The position numbers were made by a program, and so were the translations under genes. From Actinorugispora endophytica (GTDB lineage Bacteria; Actinomycetota; Actinomycetes; Streptosporangiales; Streptosporangiaceae): DNA of 64,000 nt. Below, piece by piece: positions 43,488 through 53,354 of the stretch. Positions within the stretch are counted from its first letter, which is position 1. Each line of letters begins with the position of its first letter. The notes beneath the pieces were generated by a model that worked only from the letters and a program-made list of their open reading frames with translations, ran no database searches and was not told where the DNA came from. The stretch covers positions 1 to 64,000 of the forward strand of contig NZ_SNYN01000006.1 of assembly GCF_004363075.1 (NCBI RefSeq). Direction: 5' to 3'.

Positions 43488-43512
43488 AAAAGGTGGTGGA
43501 TCGTCACCTTTT
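43488..43512. terminator. Isolated AT-flanked hairpin in a gene-free gap
   Basis: AAAAGGTG (43488-43495) and CACCTTTT (43505-43512) form an 8-base stem with a 9-base loop and T runs on both sides, the classic shape of an intrinsic terminator and rare in this GC-rich DNA. No gene ends nearby, so it may close a small RNA. The 374-base gap 43299-43672 otherwise holds the promoter of the minus-strand gene and nothing else I can identify. Confidence 0.4.
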
Positions 43513-43672
43513 TGGGACCAGAGGCTGAAGCCGCGATCGGATCGTTGCCCGATCGAAACGGGAGCGGGCCGCGCGGCGGTGGAAACGCGTGTGGCCGACA
43601 TCGGCGAGTTACCTGCGAGGGCCCGCCGCGCGCCGTAGAGTTGCCCTGCAAGCAGGGTCGACATGAGGGGCG

Positions 43673-43807
43673 ATGATGTCGTCTTCCCCGCCGGAACCGC
43701 CGAGGCACGGCCTTGTCGCCTGGCTGGTCTTCGTCGCCGCGATCCTGGTGGTGCTCACGATCACCGCGGGGTGCACGGTGATGATGTACGCCCCGGCCTT
43801 CGGCTGA
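43673..43807 (+). CDS. Single-pass small membrane protein (44 residues)
   Basis: A short frame of 44 codons: a Ser/Pro start (MMSSSPPEPPRHG), one hydrophobic helix (LVAWLVFVAAILVVLTITAG), then CTVMMYAPAFG. AGGGG lies just ahead of the tandem ATGs (43673 and 43676), better spaced for the second. The sequence has the look of a true one-helix membrane protein rather than a chance frame, and it lies on the opposite strand to both neighbours. No homolog is recalled and no function can be assigned. Confidence 0.6.
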   Translation: MMSSSPPEPPRHGLVAWLVFVAAILVVLTITAGCTVMMYAPAFG

Positions 43808-43890
43808 CCCCGCCCGGCCGCGTCCGGCGGATCGTCCGGGCCCTCGCCGCGCTCCCGCCGGGGTCCTGGCACCGGTGGGGTCCGTCCCCG

Positions 43891-44952
43891 TCAGAACATC
43901 GAGATGTGCACGTGGTCGTAGTGGTTCTCGGTGACGCTGCCCCGGTCGGCCATCTGCCGCCATCCCTCGTCGCCGCGGCGGATGTCCCAGATCTGCTGGC
44001 GCCAGATGATGTACATGATGCCGAGGTCGCCGGCGTTGTCCTGGGCCCAGTCCGCGATCGCCTGGCCGTGCGCCTGCTGCTCCTCCGTCGGCATCTGGCC
44101 GTTCCCGTTGACCATGAAGTCGCAGGCCCGCCCCTTGGGGTGCTCGCCGACCACGTACCCGCCGCTCTGGCGGTAGCAGCCGTACCCGCCGTTGGCCCGG
44201 TTCTCGCCGAACCGCTCGACGACGAGGTTCCTCATCTGCCGGGTCCGCGGGGTGAGGCTGTCCGGCGGACCCATCTCCTGGACGGGGTAGTCCGCGATGA
44301 GCTTCTGGACCTCCCTGCGGCGGCCCTCCAGCTCGTCCAGGTCGTCCTCGACCTGGTCGAGCTTCTCCTGGGCGCTCTCCTGGGCCTTGTCGTCGCGCTC
44401 CATGGACTCGACGAGGTGCTCGATCTTGTCGTTGTTGGTGGTGGCCAGGTGGTCGACCAGCAGGGCCCGGTCGATGGTCTCCTGCGGGTCGGCCTCGATG
44501 AACAGGCTCAGCGCCGGGTCCAGGCCCCCGCTGGTGTAGGCGACCACGGCCAGCTGCCGGACCTGCTCCTTGGCCTCGTCGACCTCCGCGCGGGTGGTTT
44601 CGGCCCGCTCCTCGGCCTTCTCGGCGTCCTCGATGACGCCCTCCATGTCGCGCAGCTCGCCGTTGTACTCCTCGCTCAGCGAGTCCGCCCGGTCCAGCAG
44701 CGAGTCCAGGCTCTCGGCCGGGGGCGGAGGGGCCAGGGGGGCGGCGTGCGCGGGCGCCGCGGGCACGGTCAGGACGAGCGACAGCGCGCCGACGAGGAGA
44801 CCGGTGGCGCGCCCGCGGGCGCCCGCGCGGGCGGCGGACGGGCCGGTGAGCCCGGCCAGGCGGTCGCGCCAGGTCCGGTCGGAGGGGTCGGGGGCCCAGA
44901 AGTCGGCGTGGTCGGTGTTCCGACCGTCGCCGGTCGAACGGAAGGGCGGCAC
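43891..44952 (-). CDS. Secreted coiled-coil protein with ARB_07466-like C-terminal domain
   Basis: A 353-residue exported protein. A long basic N-terminus precedes the hydrophobic signal segment (GLLVGALSLVLTVPAAPAHA, about 51-70). Residues about 80-230 form two long coiled-coil stretches (SLLDRADSLSEEYNGELRDM and KAQESAQEKLDQVEDDLDEL). The C-terminal domain (about 240-353) contains CYRQSGGYVVGEHPKGRACDF and ENHYDHVHISMF, the two parts conserved in the ARB_07466/VldE-like domain of actinobacterial cell-wall proteins. The coiled coil plus this domain resembles regulators of wall hydrolysis. The start is GTG 44952 with GAGGAG upstream. Confidence 0.85.
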   Translation of the reverse strand: MPPFRSTGDGRNTDHADFWAPDPSDRTWRDRLAGLTGPSAARAGARGRATGLLVGALSLVLTVPAAPAHAAPLAPPPPAESLDSLLDRADSLSEEYNGELRDMEGVIEDAEKAEERAETTRAEVDEAKEQVRQLAVVAYTSGGLDPALSLFIEADPQETIDRALLVDHLATTNNDKIEHLVESMERDDKAQESAQEKLDQVEDDLDELEGRRREVQKLIADYPVQEMGPPDSLTPRTRQMRNLVVERFGENRANGGYGCYRQSGGYVVGEHPKGRACDFMVNGNGQMPTEEQQAHGQAIADWAQDNAGDLGIMYIIWRQQIWDIRRGDEGWRQMADRGSVTENHYDHVHISMF

Positions 44953-45443
44953 TGTCTCGCTCCTCGGTCGTGCGGAGGCCCTGCGAACGGCACGCGCCGC
45001 TCGACGGGAGGCAGGGACTCCGCTTGTGGGGTCGGCCGGGCGGAACGGTCGGCCTGGGCCCGGTCGCGCCCCCGGATCGTTCTCGGGACCGCGGGCCCCG
45101 CACCGGAGGCCGCGCGCTCACCCGGAGGCGTCCCGGGAAGCGCCTCCTGGCGGGCCCGGGGCGGGGACGTCCATCCGCTCGGCGAAACCGAGTGTAGGCG
45201 GCTTCGGGGCGGAAAGCCGAAATCCGCGGTGATCCACCCCACTGACCAGGGTGGGGATGATCGCTCCGAAGCGGGCGGCGAAGCCGATTTCCTACTGATA
45301 TTGTGGGTTTTGAGCCCCTGGTGCGCCGCTCCCACCGGGGGCGCGCCGCCGGGGTTCCACTGCCGTGCCCGGACGCGCCCTGACGAGGAGCTCTCCGGTG
45401 GGGCGGGCTTCCCACAAGGAATCCAGACTTTTTCGAGGGAACA
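44953..45443. other. Divergent regulatory gap and metN leader
   Basis: This 491-base gap separates the secreted coiled-coil gene from the metNIQ operon and holds no gene I can support. It must contain both promoters. The metN-proximal 150 bases include several GC-rich inverted segments. I looked for an S-adenosylmethionine riboswitch, which would suit a methionine importer, but found no clear match to a known class; in particular the CCGGCAACC core is missing. Confidence 0.4.
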
Positions 45444-46409
45444 GTGATAAACGCTGTCGGCCTGCACAAGGCCTACCGGTTGAAGGGCCGCCGGATCGCG
45501 GCTCTCCAGGGCGTCGACCTGCACGTCCGCCAGGGCGAGGTCTACGGCGTCGTGGGGCGGAGCGGCGCGGGCAAGAGCACCCTGCTGCGCTGCGTCAACC
45601 TGCTGGAACGCCCCGACCGGGGCGAGGTCCGGGTGGACGGCCAGGACCTCACCGCGCTGGGCTCCGCGCGGCTGCGCGCCGCGCGGCACGGGATCGGGAT
45701 GGTCCACCAGCACTTCGCGCTGCTGTCCTCGCGGACGGTCGCGGGCAACGTCGCCTTCCCGCTGGAGATCGCGGGAGTCTCCCGGGTCGAGCGCCGTCGG
45801 CGCGTGGCCGAGCTGCTGGACCTGGTCGGGCTGGCCGACAGGGCCAGGGCCTATCCGGCCCAGCTGTCGGGCGGGCAGAAGCAGCGGGTGGGAATCGCCC
45901 GGGCCCTGGCCCCGCGCCCCAAGGTGCTGCTGTCGGACGAGGCGACCTCGGCGTTGGACCCGGCGACCACCGCCGGGATCCTGGACCTGCTGCGCACGCT
46001 CAACCGCGAACTCGGGTTGACCATCCTGCTGATCACGCACGAGATGGAGGTGGTCAAGCGCGTCTGCGACTCCGCGGCGATCATGGAGGACGGCTCCTTC
46101 ACCGAGTCGGGCCGGGTCTCCGACCTGCTGCGCACCCCCGGATCGCTGCTGACCCGCTCGCTGTTCCCGCTCCCGTCGGACCCGCCGCCCGGAACCGTGG
46201 CGCTGACCTACCCGGACGGAACGGACGAGCCGCTGATGTCGCAGATCACCCGGGGCTTCGACGTGGACGTCAACATCATCGCGGGCGCGCTGGAGGAGGT
46301 CGCCGGGCACTCGGTGGGCCGCCTCAACGTGCGGATCACCGGCGAGCGCCGGGCCGAGGCGCTCGCCTACCTGGCCGACAACGGCCTGCTGGTGGAGGAG
46401 GTCCGATGA
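45444..46409 (+). CDS. metN: D/L-methionine ABC transporter ATPase
   Basis: ATP-binding subunit of the methionine importer, 321 residues. Walker A (GRSGAGKST), signature (LSGGQKQRVGIARAL), Walker B (VLLSDEATSALDP) and H loop (LLITHEMEVV) are complete. The C-terminal NIL domain (about 250-321, with MSQITRGFDVDVNIIAGALEE) is the methionine-sensing domain that inhibits transport when the cell has enough methionine. The start is GTG 45444. The stop overlaps the permease start (ATGA). It heads metNIQ, about 4.4 kb from metE. Confidence 0.95.
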   Translation: MINAVGLHKAYRLKGRRIAALQGVDLHVRQGEVYGVVGRSGAGKSTLLRCVNLLERPDRGEVRVDGQDLTALGSARLRAARHGIGMVHQHFALLSSRTVAGNVAFPLEIAGVSRVERRRRVAELLDLVGLADRARAYPAQLSGGQKQRVGIARALAPRPKVLLSDEATSALDPATTAGILDLLRTLNRELGLTILLITHEMEVVKRVCDSAAIMEDGSFTESGRVSDLLRTPGSLLTRSLFPLPSDPPPGTVALTYPDGTDEPLMSQITRGFDVDVNIIAGALEEVAGHSVGRLNVRITGERRAEALAYLADNGLLVEEVR

Positions 46410-47089
46410 CGGAGTGGTTCGGCGAACTGGCCGCGCGCTGGCCCGAGATGTGGCCGGTCCTGTGGCTGGGCACCCTGGACACCCTCTACATGGTCCTGTG
46501 GTCCGGACTCGTCACCGTCGCGGTCGGGCTTCCGCTGGGCGTGCTGCTGGTGGCGACCGACCGGGACGGGCTCACCCCCGCCCCGGTCCTCAGGGCGGTG
46601 CTCGGCGCGGTGGTGAACGTGGGGCGCTCGCTGCCGTTCATCGTGCTGATGGTCGCGGTGCTCTCCCTGACCCGGTTCATCACCGGCACCACACTGGGGC
46701 CCACCGCCGCCGTCGTGCCGTTGAGCATCGGCGCGATCCCGTTCTTCGCCCGGCTGGTGGAGACGGCCCTGCGCGAGGTGGACCGCGGCGTCATCGAGGC
46801 GTCGCACGCGATGGGCGCGCGCAAGAGCGTCATCGTCGTCAAGGTGCTGCTGCCCGAGGCGCTTCCCGGCCTGGTCGCGAGCCTGGTGATGACGGTCGTC
46901 ACGCTGGTCTCGTACTCGGCGATGGCGGGGGCCATCGGCGGCGGCGGGCTCGGCGACATCGCCATCCGGTACGGCTACCAGCGCTTCGACGACTACTACC
47001 TGTGGGCGACCGTCGTCTTCCTGGTCCTGATGGTCCAGCTGGTGCAGAGCGCGGGGGACCTCCTCGTGCGGAGGGTGTCCCACCGGTGA
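46406..47089 (+). CDS. metI: Methionine ABC transporter permease
   Basis: Membrane subunit of the methionine importer, 227 residues with five transmembrane helices. The EAA-type loop VIEASHAMGARKSVIVVKVLLPEA in outline (about residues 130-153) and NVGRSLPFIVLMVAV are typical of MetI. The ATG overlaps the metN stop. It forms the homodimeric channel that works with MetN and the MetQ lipoprotein. Confidence 0.95.
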   Translation: MTEWFGELAARWPEMWPVLWLGTLDTLYMVLWSGLVTVAVGLPLGVLLVATDRDGLTPAPVLRAVLGAVVNVGRSLPFIVLMVAVLSLTRFITGTTLGPTAAVVPLSIGAIPFFARLVETALREVDRGVIEASHAMGARKSVIVVKVLLPEALPGLVASLVMTVVTLVSYSAMAGAIGGGGLGDIAIRYGYQRFDDYYLWATVVFLVLMVQLVQSAGDLLVRRVSHR

Positions 47090-47154
47090 CACGCCACAGG
47101 GGCCCCGAACGGGGCCGTTCCAACCGACAGTCAACGACGACAAGGAGTGGTGAC

Positions 47155-48012
47155 ATGCGCAGGACGATCGCGGGGGTCGGGGCCATCGCACTGGCGGCGA
47201 CGGTCTCGGCGTGCGGGGCGCCCAGTGAGAACGCCTCCGACGGGGGCCCGGAGCAGGAGGGCCTGACCACCCTGACCGTCGGGGTGAGCCCTGTTCCGCA
47301 CGGCGAGATCCTGGCGTTCGTCCAGGACGAGCTGGCCGCCGACGCGGGCCTCAACCTGGAGATCGTGGAGATCGCGGACTACAACCAGCCCAACCCGCAG
47401 CTCGCCCAGGGCGAACTGGACGCCAACTACTTCCAGCACCGCACCTTCCTGGAGGAGTGGCAGGCGGCCAACCCCGACGACGAGCTCGCCTACATCAGCG
47501 ACGTGCACGTGGAGCGGCTGGGCCTGTACTCGGACAAGCACGAGAGCGTCGGGGACATCCCCGACGGCGCGGAGATCGCGGTGCCCAACGACGCGGCGAA
47601 CCTGGACCGCGCGCTGGCGACCCTGGAGGCCGAGGGCCTCATCACGGTCGACCCCGAGGCGGGGGCCCTGGCCACCGAGGCCGACATCACCGACAACCCC
47701 AAGGACGTCACGGTGACCCCGCTGGAGGCGGCGCAGCTGCCCAGGTCGCTGCCTGACGTGGACGCCGCCGTCGTCAACGGCAACTACGCCATCGAGGCCG
47801 ACCTCCCCGGGACGGCCAACGAGCTGGCGTGGGAGCCCAGCGACACCGCCGACTACGTCGAGGACTACGCCAACGGACTGGTGGTCCGCGCGGCGGACGC
47901 CGAGGACCCCGACCTCGTCAAGCTGGGCGAGCTGCTGCACAGCGACGAGGTGCGGGCCTACGTCGAGGAGACCTGGCAGGGCGTGGTCTTCCCGGTCGAC
48001 GACCAGGCCTGA
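47155..48012 (+). CDS. metQ: Methionine-binding lipoprotein
   Basis: NlpA-family binding lipoprotein, 285 residues. The signal peptide ends in the lipobox TVSAC (Cys about 20). LTVGVSPVPHGEILAFVQDEL and DANYFQHRTFLEEW match MetQ, and NGNYAIEADLPG lies in the ligand-binding cleft. It captures methionine outside the cell for MetNI. The ATG has AAGGAG eight bases upstream. The operon ends with the hairpin at 48045-48085. Confidence 0.95.
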   Translation: MRRTIAGVGAIALAATVSACGAPSENASDGGPEQEGLTTLTVGVSPVPHGEILAFVQDELAADAGLNLEIVEIADYNQPNPQLAQGELDANYFQHRTFLEEWQAANPDDELAYISDVHVERLGLYSDKHESVGDIPDGAEIAVPNDAANLDRALATLEAEGLITVDPEAGALATEADITDNPKDVTVTPLEAAQLPRSLPDVDAAVVNGNYAIEADLPGTANELAWEPSDTADYVEDYANGLVVRAADAEDPDLVKLGELLHSDEVRAYVEETWQGVVFPVDDQA

Positions 48013-48044
48013 CCCACCGCCCCGCTTCGGGAGCGGACCGCTCG

Positions 48045-48085
48045 GACCGCCCGGATTCCCTGGTGAGCAGGGTTTCCGGGCGGTC
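48045..48085 (+). terminator. Terminator of the metNIQ operon
   Basis: Arms GACCGCCCGGA (48045-48055) and TCCGGGCGGTC (48075-48085), with a smaller CCCTG/CAGGG pair in the loop, followed by TTCGCGTTTT. Confidence 0.72.
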
Positions 48086-48185
48086 TTCGCGTTTTCCGGG
48101 AAAGCCTCGGAGTGATCCAGGTAACGGTTGCGTTGCGTAAGCATGATCGGGGATTGACGGAAGGCAGTGGCGTGGGCCACTCTCT

Positions 48186-48199
48186 TGGGAGCGCTCCCA
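48186..48199. promoter_or_regulatory. CebR/CelR operator
   Basis: Perfect 14-base palindrome TGGGAGCGCTCCCA, identical to the operator of the cellobiose repressors CebR (Streptomyces) and CelR (Thermobifida). It lies 56 bases before the cebE start, 26 bases after a TTGACG (48154-48159) that may be the -35 box. Cellobiose would release the repressor encoded at the end of the cluster. Confidence 0.9.
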
Positions 48200-48255
48200 G
48201 CCCGGGGGATTCGGGACGCGATCCAAGACATTCCACCTTGAGCGAGGGGTCGCAC

Positions 48256-49551
48256 ATGCGAGCTTCTAATCGTCGGCACTGGAAGGTGGCCGCCGCGGCG
48301 GTCGGAGCGGTCGCACTGCTCACCGCCACCGCGTGCGGCGGCGGGGACACGGCCGAGGACGGCGAGATCACGCTGACCATCGACACCTTCGGGGTCTTCG
48401 GGTACGACGCGCTCTTCGAGCAGTACATGGAAGAGAACCCGAACATCACGATCGAGGAGAACAACCTCAGCGACCTCAACGCCGACTACGTCCCGGCGCT
48501 GCAGCAGAACATCGCGGCCGGCGACGGCGCGGGCGACATCGTCGCCATCGAAGAGGGCATCGTCCAGCAGTTCTACCTCAGCCAGAGCGACAACTTCGTC
48601 GACCTCGGCGAGTACGGCGCGGCCGACATCGAGGGCAACTACCTGCCGTGGAAGTGGGAGCTGGGCAAGGACGCCGAGGGGCGCGTCGTGGGCCTGGGCA
48701 CCGACATCGGCGGCATGAGCATGTGCTACAACAAGTCCCTCTTCGAGGACGCCGGCCTGCCGACCGACCGCGAGGAGGTCGGCGCCAGGTGGGAGACCTG
48801 GGAGGACTTCATCGCCCTCGGCGAGGAGTTCCAGAAGGCCGAGACCGGCGCCTCCTTCGTCTCCACCGTCACCCCGTACTTCAACGCCATGAACGCCCAG
48901 GGCGGCACGCACACCTTCTTCGACACCGAGAACAACCTGGTGGCCGAGAGCAACCCGGTCATCACGGACAGCTGGGACCTGGCGGAGCAGATGGCCGACA
49001 AGGGCCTGTCCGCCAACCTGCCCATGTGGTCCGACGAGTGGAACGCCGGCATCCAGAACAACGTCTTCGCGACCCTGCCCTGCCCGGCCTGGATGCTCGG
49101 CCACATCGAGAGCACCGCGGGTGAGAGCGGCCGCGACCGCTGGGACGTCGCCTCCGTGCCCGGCAACGGCGGCAACTGGGGCGGTTCCTGGCTCTCGGTG
49201 ACCACCCAGAGCGAGCACCCCGAGGAAGCGGCCGACCTGGCCATGTTCCTGAGCAGCCCCGAAGGCCAGACCTCCGCCTGGAACGAGGCCAACACGCTGC
49301 CCTCCTCGCCGCAGGCCCTTGAGGACCCGGCCGTCACCGAGTTCACCCGCGACTACTTCAACCAGGCCCCCGTCGGCGCGATCTACAGCGAGACCGCCCA
49401 GCAGCTGGAGCCCGTCTACTACGGCGTCCACAACGCCCAGGTCTCCGAGGAGTTCCGCAAGGCCCTCGAGGCCATGGAGCAGGGACAGGCCTCCCCGAGC
49501 GAGGCCTGGGACCAGGCCATCAGCAACTCCGAGCGGGCCGCGGGCCAGTAG
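48256..49551 (+). CDS. cebE: Cellobiose/cello-oligosaccharide-binding lipoprotein
   Basis: Family 1 sugar-binding lipoprotein of 431 residues. The signal peptide ends at a lipobox (TATAC, Cys about 26). The mature part has the binding-protein fold with GLGTDIGGMSMCYNKSLFEDAGLP, which matches CebE, and a conserved WDVASVPGNGGNWGGSWLSV ligand region. The ATG at 48256, after GAGGGG, is chosen; the frame is open further upstream through the operator and is not coding there. In Streptomyces CebE binds cellobiose and cellotriose. Two strong stem-loops separate it from the permease genes. Confidence 0.93.
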   Translation: MRASNRRHWKVAAAAVGAVALLTATACGGGDTAEDGEITLTIDTFGVFGYDALFEQYMEENPNITIEENNLSDLNADYVPALQQNIAAGDGAGDIVAIEEGIVQQFYLSQSDNFVDLGEYGAADIEGNYLPWKWELGKDAEGRVVGLGTDIGGMSMCYNKSLFEDAGLPTDREEVGARWETWEDFIALGEEFQKAETGASFVSTVTPYFNAMNAQGGTHTFFDTENNLVAESNPVITDSWDLAEQMADKGLSANLPMWSDEWNAGIQNNVFATLPCPAWMLGHIESTAGESGRDRWDVASVPGNGGNWGGSWLSVTTQSEHPEEAADLAMFLSSPEGQTSAWNEANTLPSSPQALEDPAVTEFTRDYFNQAPVGAIYSETAQQLEPVYYGVHNAQVSEEFRKALEAMEQGQASPSEAWDQAISNSERAAGQ

Positions 49552-49570
49552 CGCCCCTGCCCCCCGAACG

Positions 49571-49722
49571 TGCGGACCCGCCCCGCGCCCCGCCCTCGCC
49601 GGCGGTCTCTCCAGCCGGGGCGGGTCCGCACATCCCCGTGTCGAAAGGCGCGGTCCGGTCCGGGCGGCCCGTCCCGGTCCCTCCGGAGTCTCTTCTCCCG
49701 ACTCCGGCGGGGACGGGCCGCC
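49571..49722 (+). other. Two tandem stem-loops between cebE and cebF
   Basis: First hairpin: perfect 15-base arms TGCGGACCCGCCCCG (49571-49585) and CGGGGCGGGTCCGCA (49616-49630). Second: 13-base arms GGCGGCCCGTCCC (49663-49675) and GGGACGGGCCGCC (49710-49722), enclosing CCGGAGTC/GACTCCGG (49683-49690, 49700-49707). They fill the 223-base gap and have no T tract. They probably protect the cebE mRNA or reduce readthrough, giving more binding protein than permease. Confidence 0.7.
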
Positions 49723-49774
49723 TGCTCCGTCTGACATCTGACCACCCACCGACCATCCACGAGGAGCGCACGAC

Positions 49775-50770
49775 GTGACTCTTCTCAGGCGCGGCGGCGC
49801 CCCGCCCAGGGACACGGAGGGCGCGACCCCTCCCGATCCCTCGAACGACGACCGGAAGCGGCGGGAGCAGCGACAGATCCTGCTCACCCGCCTGGACCTC
49901 CGGACCTCCCCCTACCTGTTCATCGCGCCCTTCTTCCTGCTCTTCGCGGTGTTCGGGCTCTTCCCGCTGCTCTACACGGTCTGGGTCTCCCTGCACGACT
50001 GGACGCTCCTGGGCGGCAACCAGGGCTTCGTCGGCATCGACAACTACGTCCGCCTGGCCCAGGACGCGAAGTTCTGGAACGCGCTGTACAACACCTTCGG
50101 GATGTTCGTCCTCGGCGTGGTCCCCCAGCTGCTGCTGGCCATGTTCCTGGCCGACACGCTGAGCCGCAGGATCCGCGCCGTCAACTTCTTCCGGATGGGG
50201 CTGCTCCTGCCCTACCTGACCTCGGTCGCGGCCGTGGCCATCGTCTTCTCCCAGCTGTTCGGGACCGAGTTCGGCCTGGTCAACTACGCGCTCGGGTTCT
50301 TCGGCATCGACCCGGTGAACTGGAAGGGCGGAACCTTCTCGTCCTGGGCGGTCATCGCGGTGATGGTCGACTGGCGCTGGACCGGCTACAACGCCCTGAT
50401 CTACCTGGCGGCCATGACCGCCATCTCCAAGGACCTGTACGAGGCCGCCTCGATCGACGGCGCCTCCCGCATGCGCCAGTTCTGGCAGATCACCGTCCCG
50501 ATGCTGCGGCCCACCATCATCTTCACCGTGATCGTCTCCACCATCGGGCAGATGCAGCTGTTCACCGAGCCGGTCATCTTCGACGGCGGCAGCGTCGCCG
50601 GCGGTACGCAGGGCCAGTTCCAGACCGTCATGATGCTCATCTTCGAAGAGGGCTTCCGGTTCAACAACTACGGGTACGGCTCGGCGATCGCCTGGACGCT
50701 GTTCGTGCTCATCGTCCTGATCGGCGCGCTCAACGCGCTGCTCAGCAGCAGGATCAAGGGGGCGCAGTGA
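49775..50770 (+). CDS. cebF: Cellobiose ABC transporter permease
   Basis: First membrane subunit of the cellobiose importer, 331 residues with six transmembrane helices and a hydrophilic N-terminus of about 40 residues. The EAA-type loop is LYEAASIDGASRMRQFWQITVPMLRP in outline (about residues 225-250). TSPYLFIAPFFLLFAVFGLFPL is typical of MalF-type permeases. The GTG start has GAGGAG upstream. The stop overlaps the cebG GTG. No ATPase gene is in the cluster; in Streptomyces the shared ATPase MsiK energises this system. Confidence 0.93.
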   Translation: MTLLRRGGAPPRDTEGATPPDPSNDDRKRREQRQILLTRLDLRTSPYLFIAPFFLLFAVFGLFPLLYTVWVSLHDWTLLGGNQGFVGIDNYVRLAQDAKFWNALYNTFGMFVLGVVPQLLLAMFLADTLSRRIRAVNFFRMGLLLPYLTSVAAVAIVFSQLFGTEFGLVNYALGFFGIDPVNWKGGTFSSWAVIAVMVDWRWTGYNALIYLAAMTAISKDLYEAASIDGASRMRQFWQITVPMLRPTIIFTVIVSTIGQMQLFTEPVIFDGGSVAGGTQGQFQTVMMLIFEEGFRFNNYGYGSAIAWTLFVLIVLIGALNALLSSRIKGAQ

Positions 50771-51680
50771 CCACCACGCTGAACCCGCCGCCCACCAGGC
50801 CCACGCCGGCCGGGGGCGGGGGCAGGAACCGCGCCAGGCGGGCCAAGGGCAGCAGCGGGATGCGCGAGGCCACCCCGCTGACCTATATCGGGCTCACCAT
50901 CACCGTCCTGCTGTCGGTGTTCCCCCTGTGGTGGATGTTCGTCGTGGCCAGCCGCGACTCGGCGGCCGCCTCGGCCCGCCCGCCGCAGTTCCTGCCCGGC
51001 GGGAACTTCCCGGCCAACCTGGAGCGGCTCTTCGCCAACACCACGGCCAACTTCACGCTCGGCCTGACGAACTCGGCGATCTCGGCCACCGTGCTCGCGG
51101 TGTCGGTGGTGCTCTTCTCCTCCATGGCCGGGTTCGCCCTGGCCAAGCTGCGCTTCAAGGGCCGCAACGTCGCCGCGGTCGGCGTCGTCGTGACCATGGC
51201 CGTCCCGGTGCAGATGGGCATCATCCCGCTGCTCATGCTGATGGGGTGGTTCGGCTGGCGCGGCGAGATCATCTCGATCATCGTCCCGTTCATGGTCAGC
51301 GGCTTCGGCGTGTTCATGATGCGCCAGTACTGCATCCAGGCGATCCCCGACGAGCTCCTGGAAGCGGCGCGCATGGACGGCTGCTCCACCTTCCGCGTCT
51401 ACTGGAGCGTGGTGCTGCCCGCGCTGCGCCCGGCCATGATCGTGCTCGGCCTGTTGACGTTCATGACGCAGTGGAACGAGTTCACCTGGGCGCTGGCCGT
51501 GCTGACCCCCTCCAACCCGACGGTCCAGCTCGCCATCAACCAGCTCAACCAGTCGGCGTACTCCCGCGACTTCGCCCTGATGTTCACCGGATCGGTCGTC
51601 GCCACCCTCCCGCTGCTGATTCTGTTCTTCGTCCTCGGCCGCCAGCTGATCGGCCGGATCATGGAAGGTGCCATCAAATC

Positions 51681-51684
<4 letters not shown>
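50767..51684 (+). CDS. cebG: Cellobiose ABC transporter permease
   Basis: Second membrane subunit, MalG type, 305 residues with six helices. The EAA-type loop LLEAARMDGCSTFRVYWSVVLPALRP in outline (about residues 197-222) is conserved. It starts at a GTG overlapping the cebF stop and ends overlapping the GTG of the glucosidase gene, so three genes are coupled by GTGA junctions. Confidence 0.93.
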
Positions 51685-53135
<1,451 letters not shown>

Positions 53136-53174
53136 GGGCCGCTCCCCGGTCGCGCCCGGGTGGACGAGCGTCCT

Positions 53175-53227
53175 CCGGGGCGGGGCCGCGAGCCGGTCCG
53201 CGACGGCCGCGGCGGAGCCCGCCCCGG
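53175..53227 (+). terminator. Possible terminator after bglC
   Basis: Arms CCGGGGCGGG (53175-53184) and CCCGCCCCGG (53218-53227) with a GC-rich loop, about 40 bases after bglC and before cebR. No T tract; it may separate the operon from the repressor gene. Confidence 0.4.
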
Positions 53228-53354
53228 GGGCCCGAGCCCGAGAGGTTCGAGGAGTACGCCCCGGCGTTCGCGGCTGTGCTGTCGCCGTTCCGGCGTGCTC
53301 CAGGATAGAAAAAGGGGGCGCCGGGACGGCGCTGCCATGGGTTGGGGGAAAGCG

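Noticed and set aside
43299-43664. N-terminal extension of the Pro/Gln-rich membrane protein
   Set aside because: The frame is open to 43664, but the ATG at 43298 has a good ribosome-binding site and begins the characteristic MSDNGPYTQPP start; the extension looks like translated promoter DNA.
45200-45443. A SAM riboswitch before metNIQ
   Set aside because: The GGGGTTCC...GTGCCCGG segment recalls part of SAM-IV, but the CCGGCAACCCTCC core and the expected stem order are missing. A covariance-model search of 45100-45443 would decide; a significant hit to any SAM class would overturn this.
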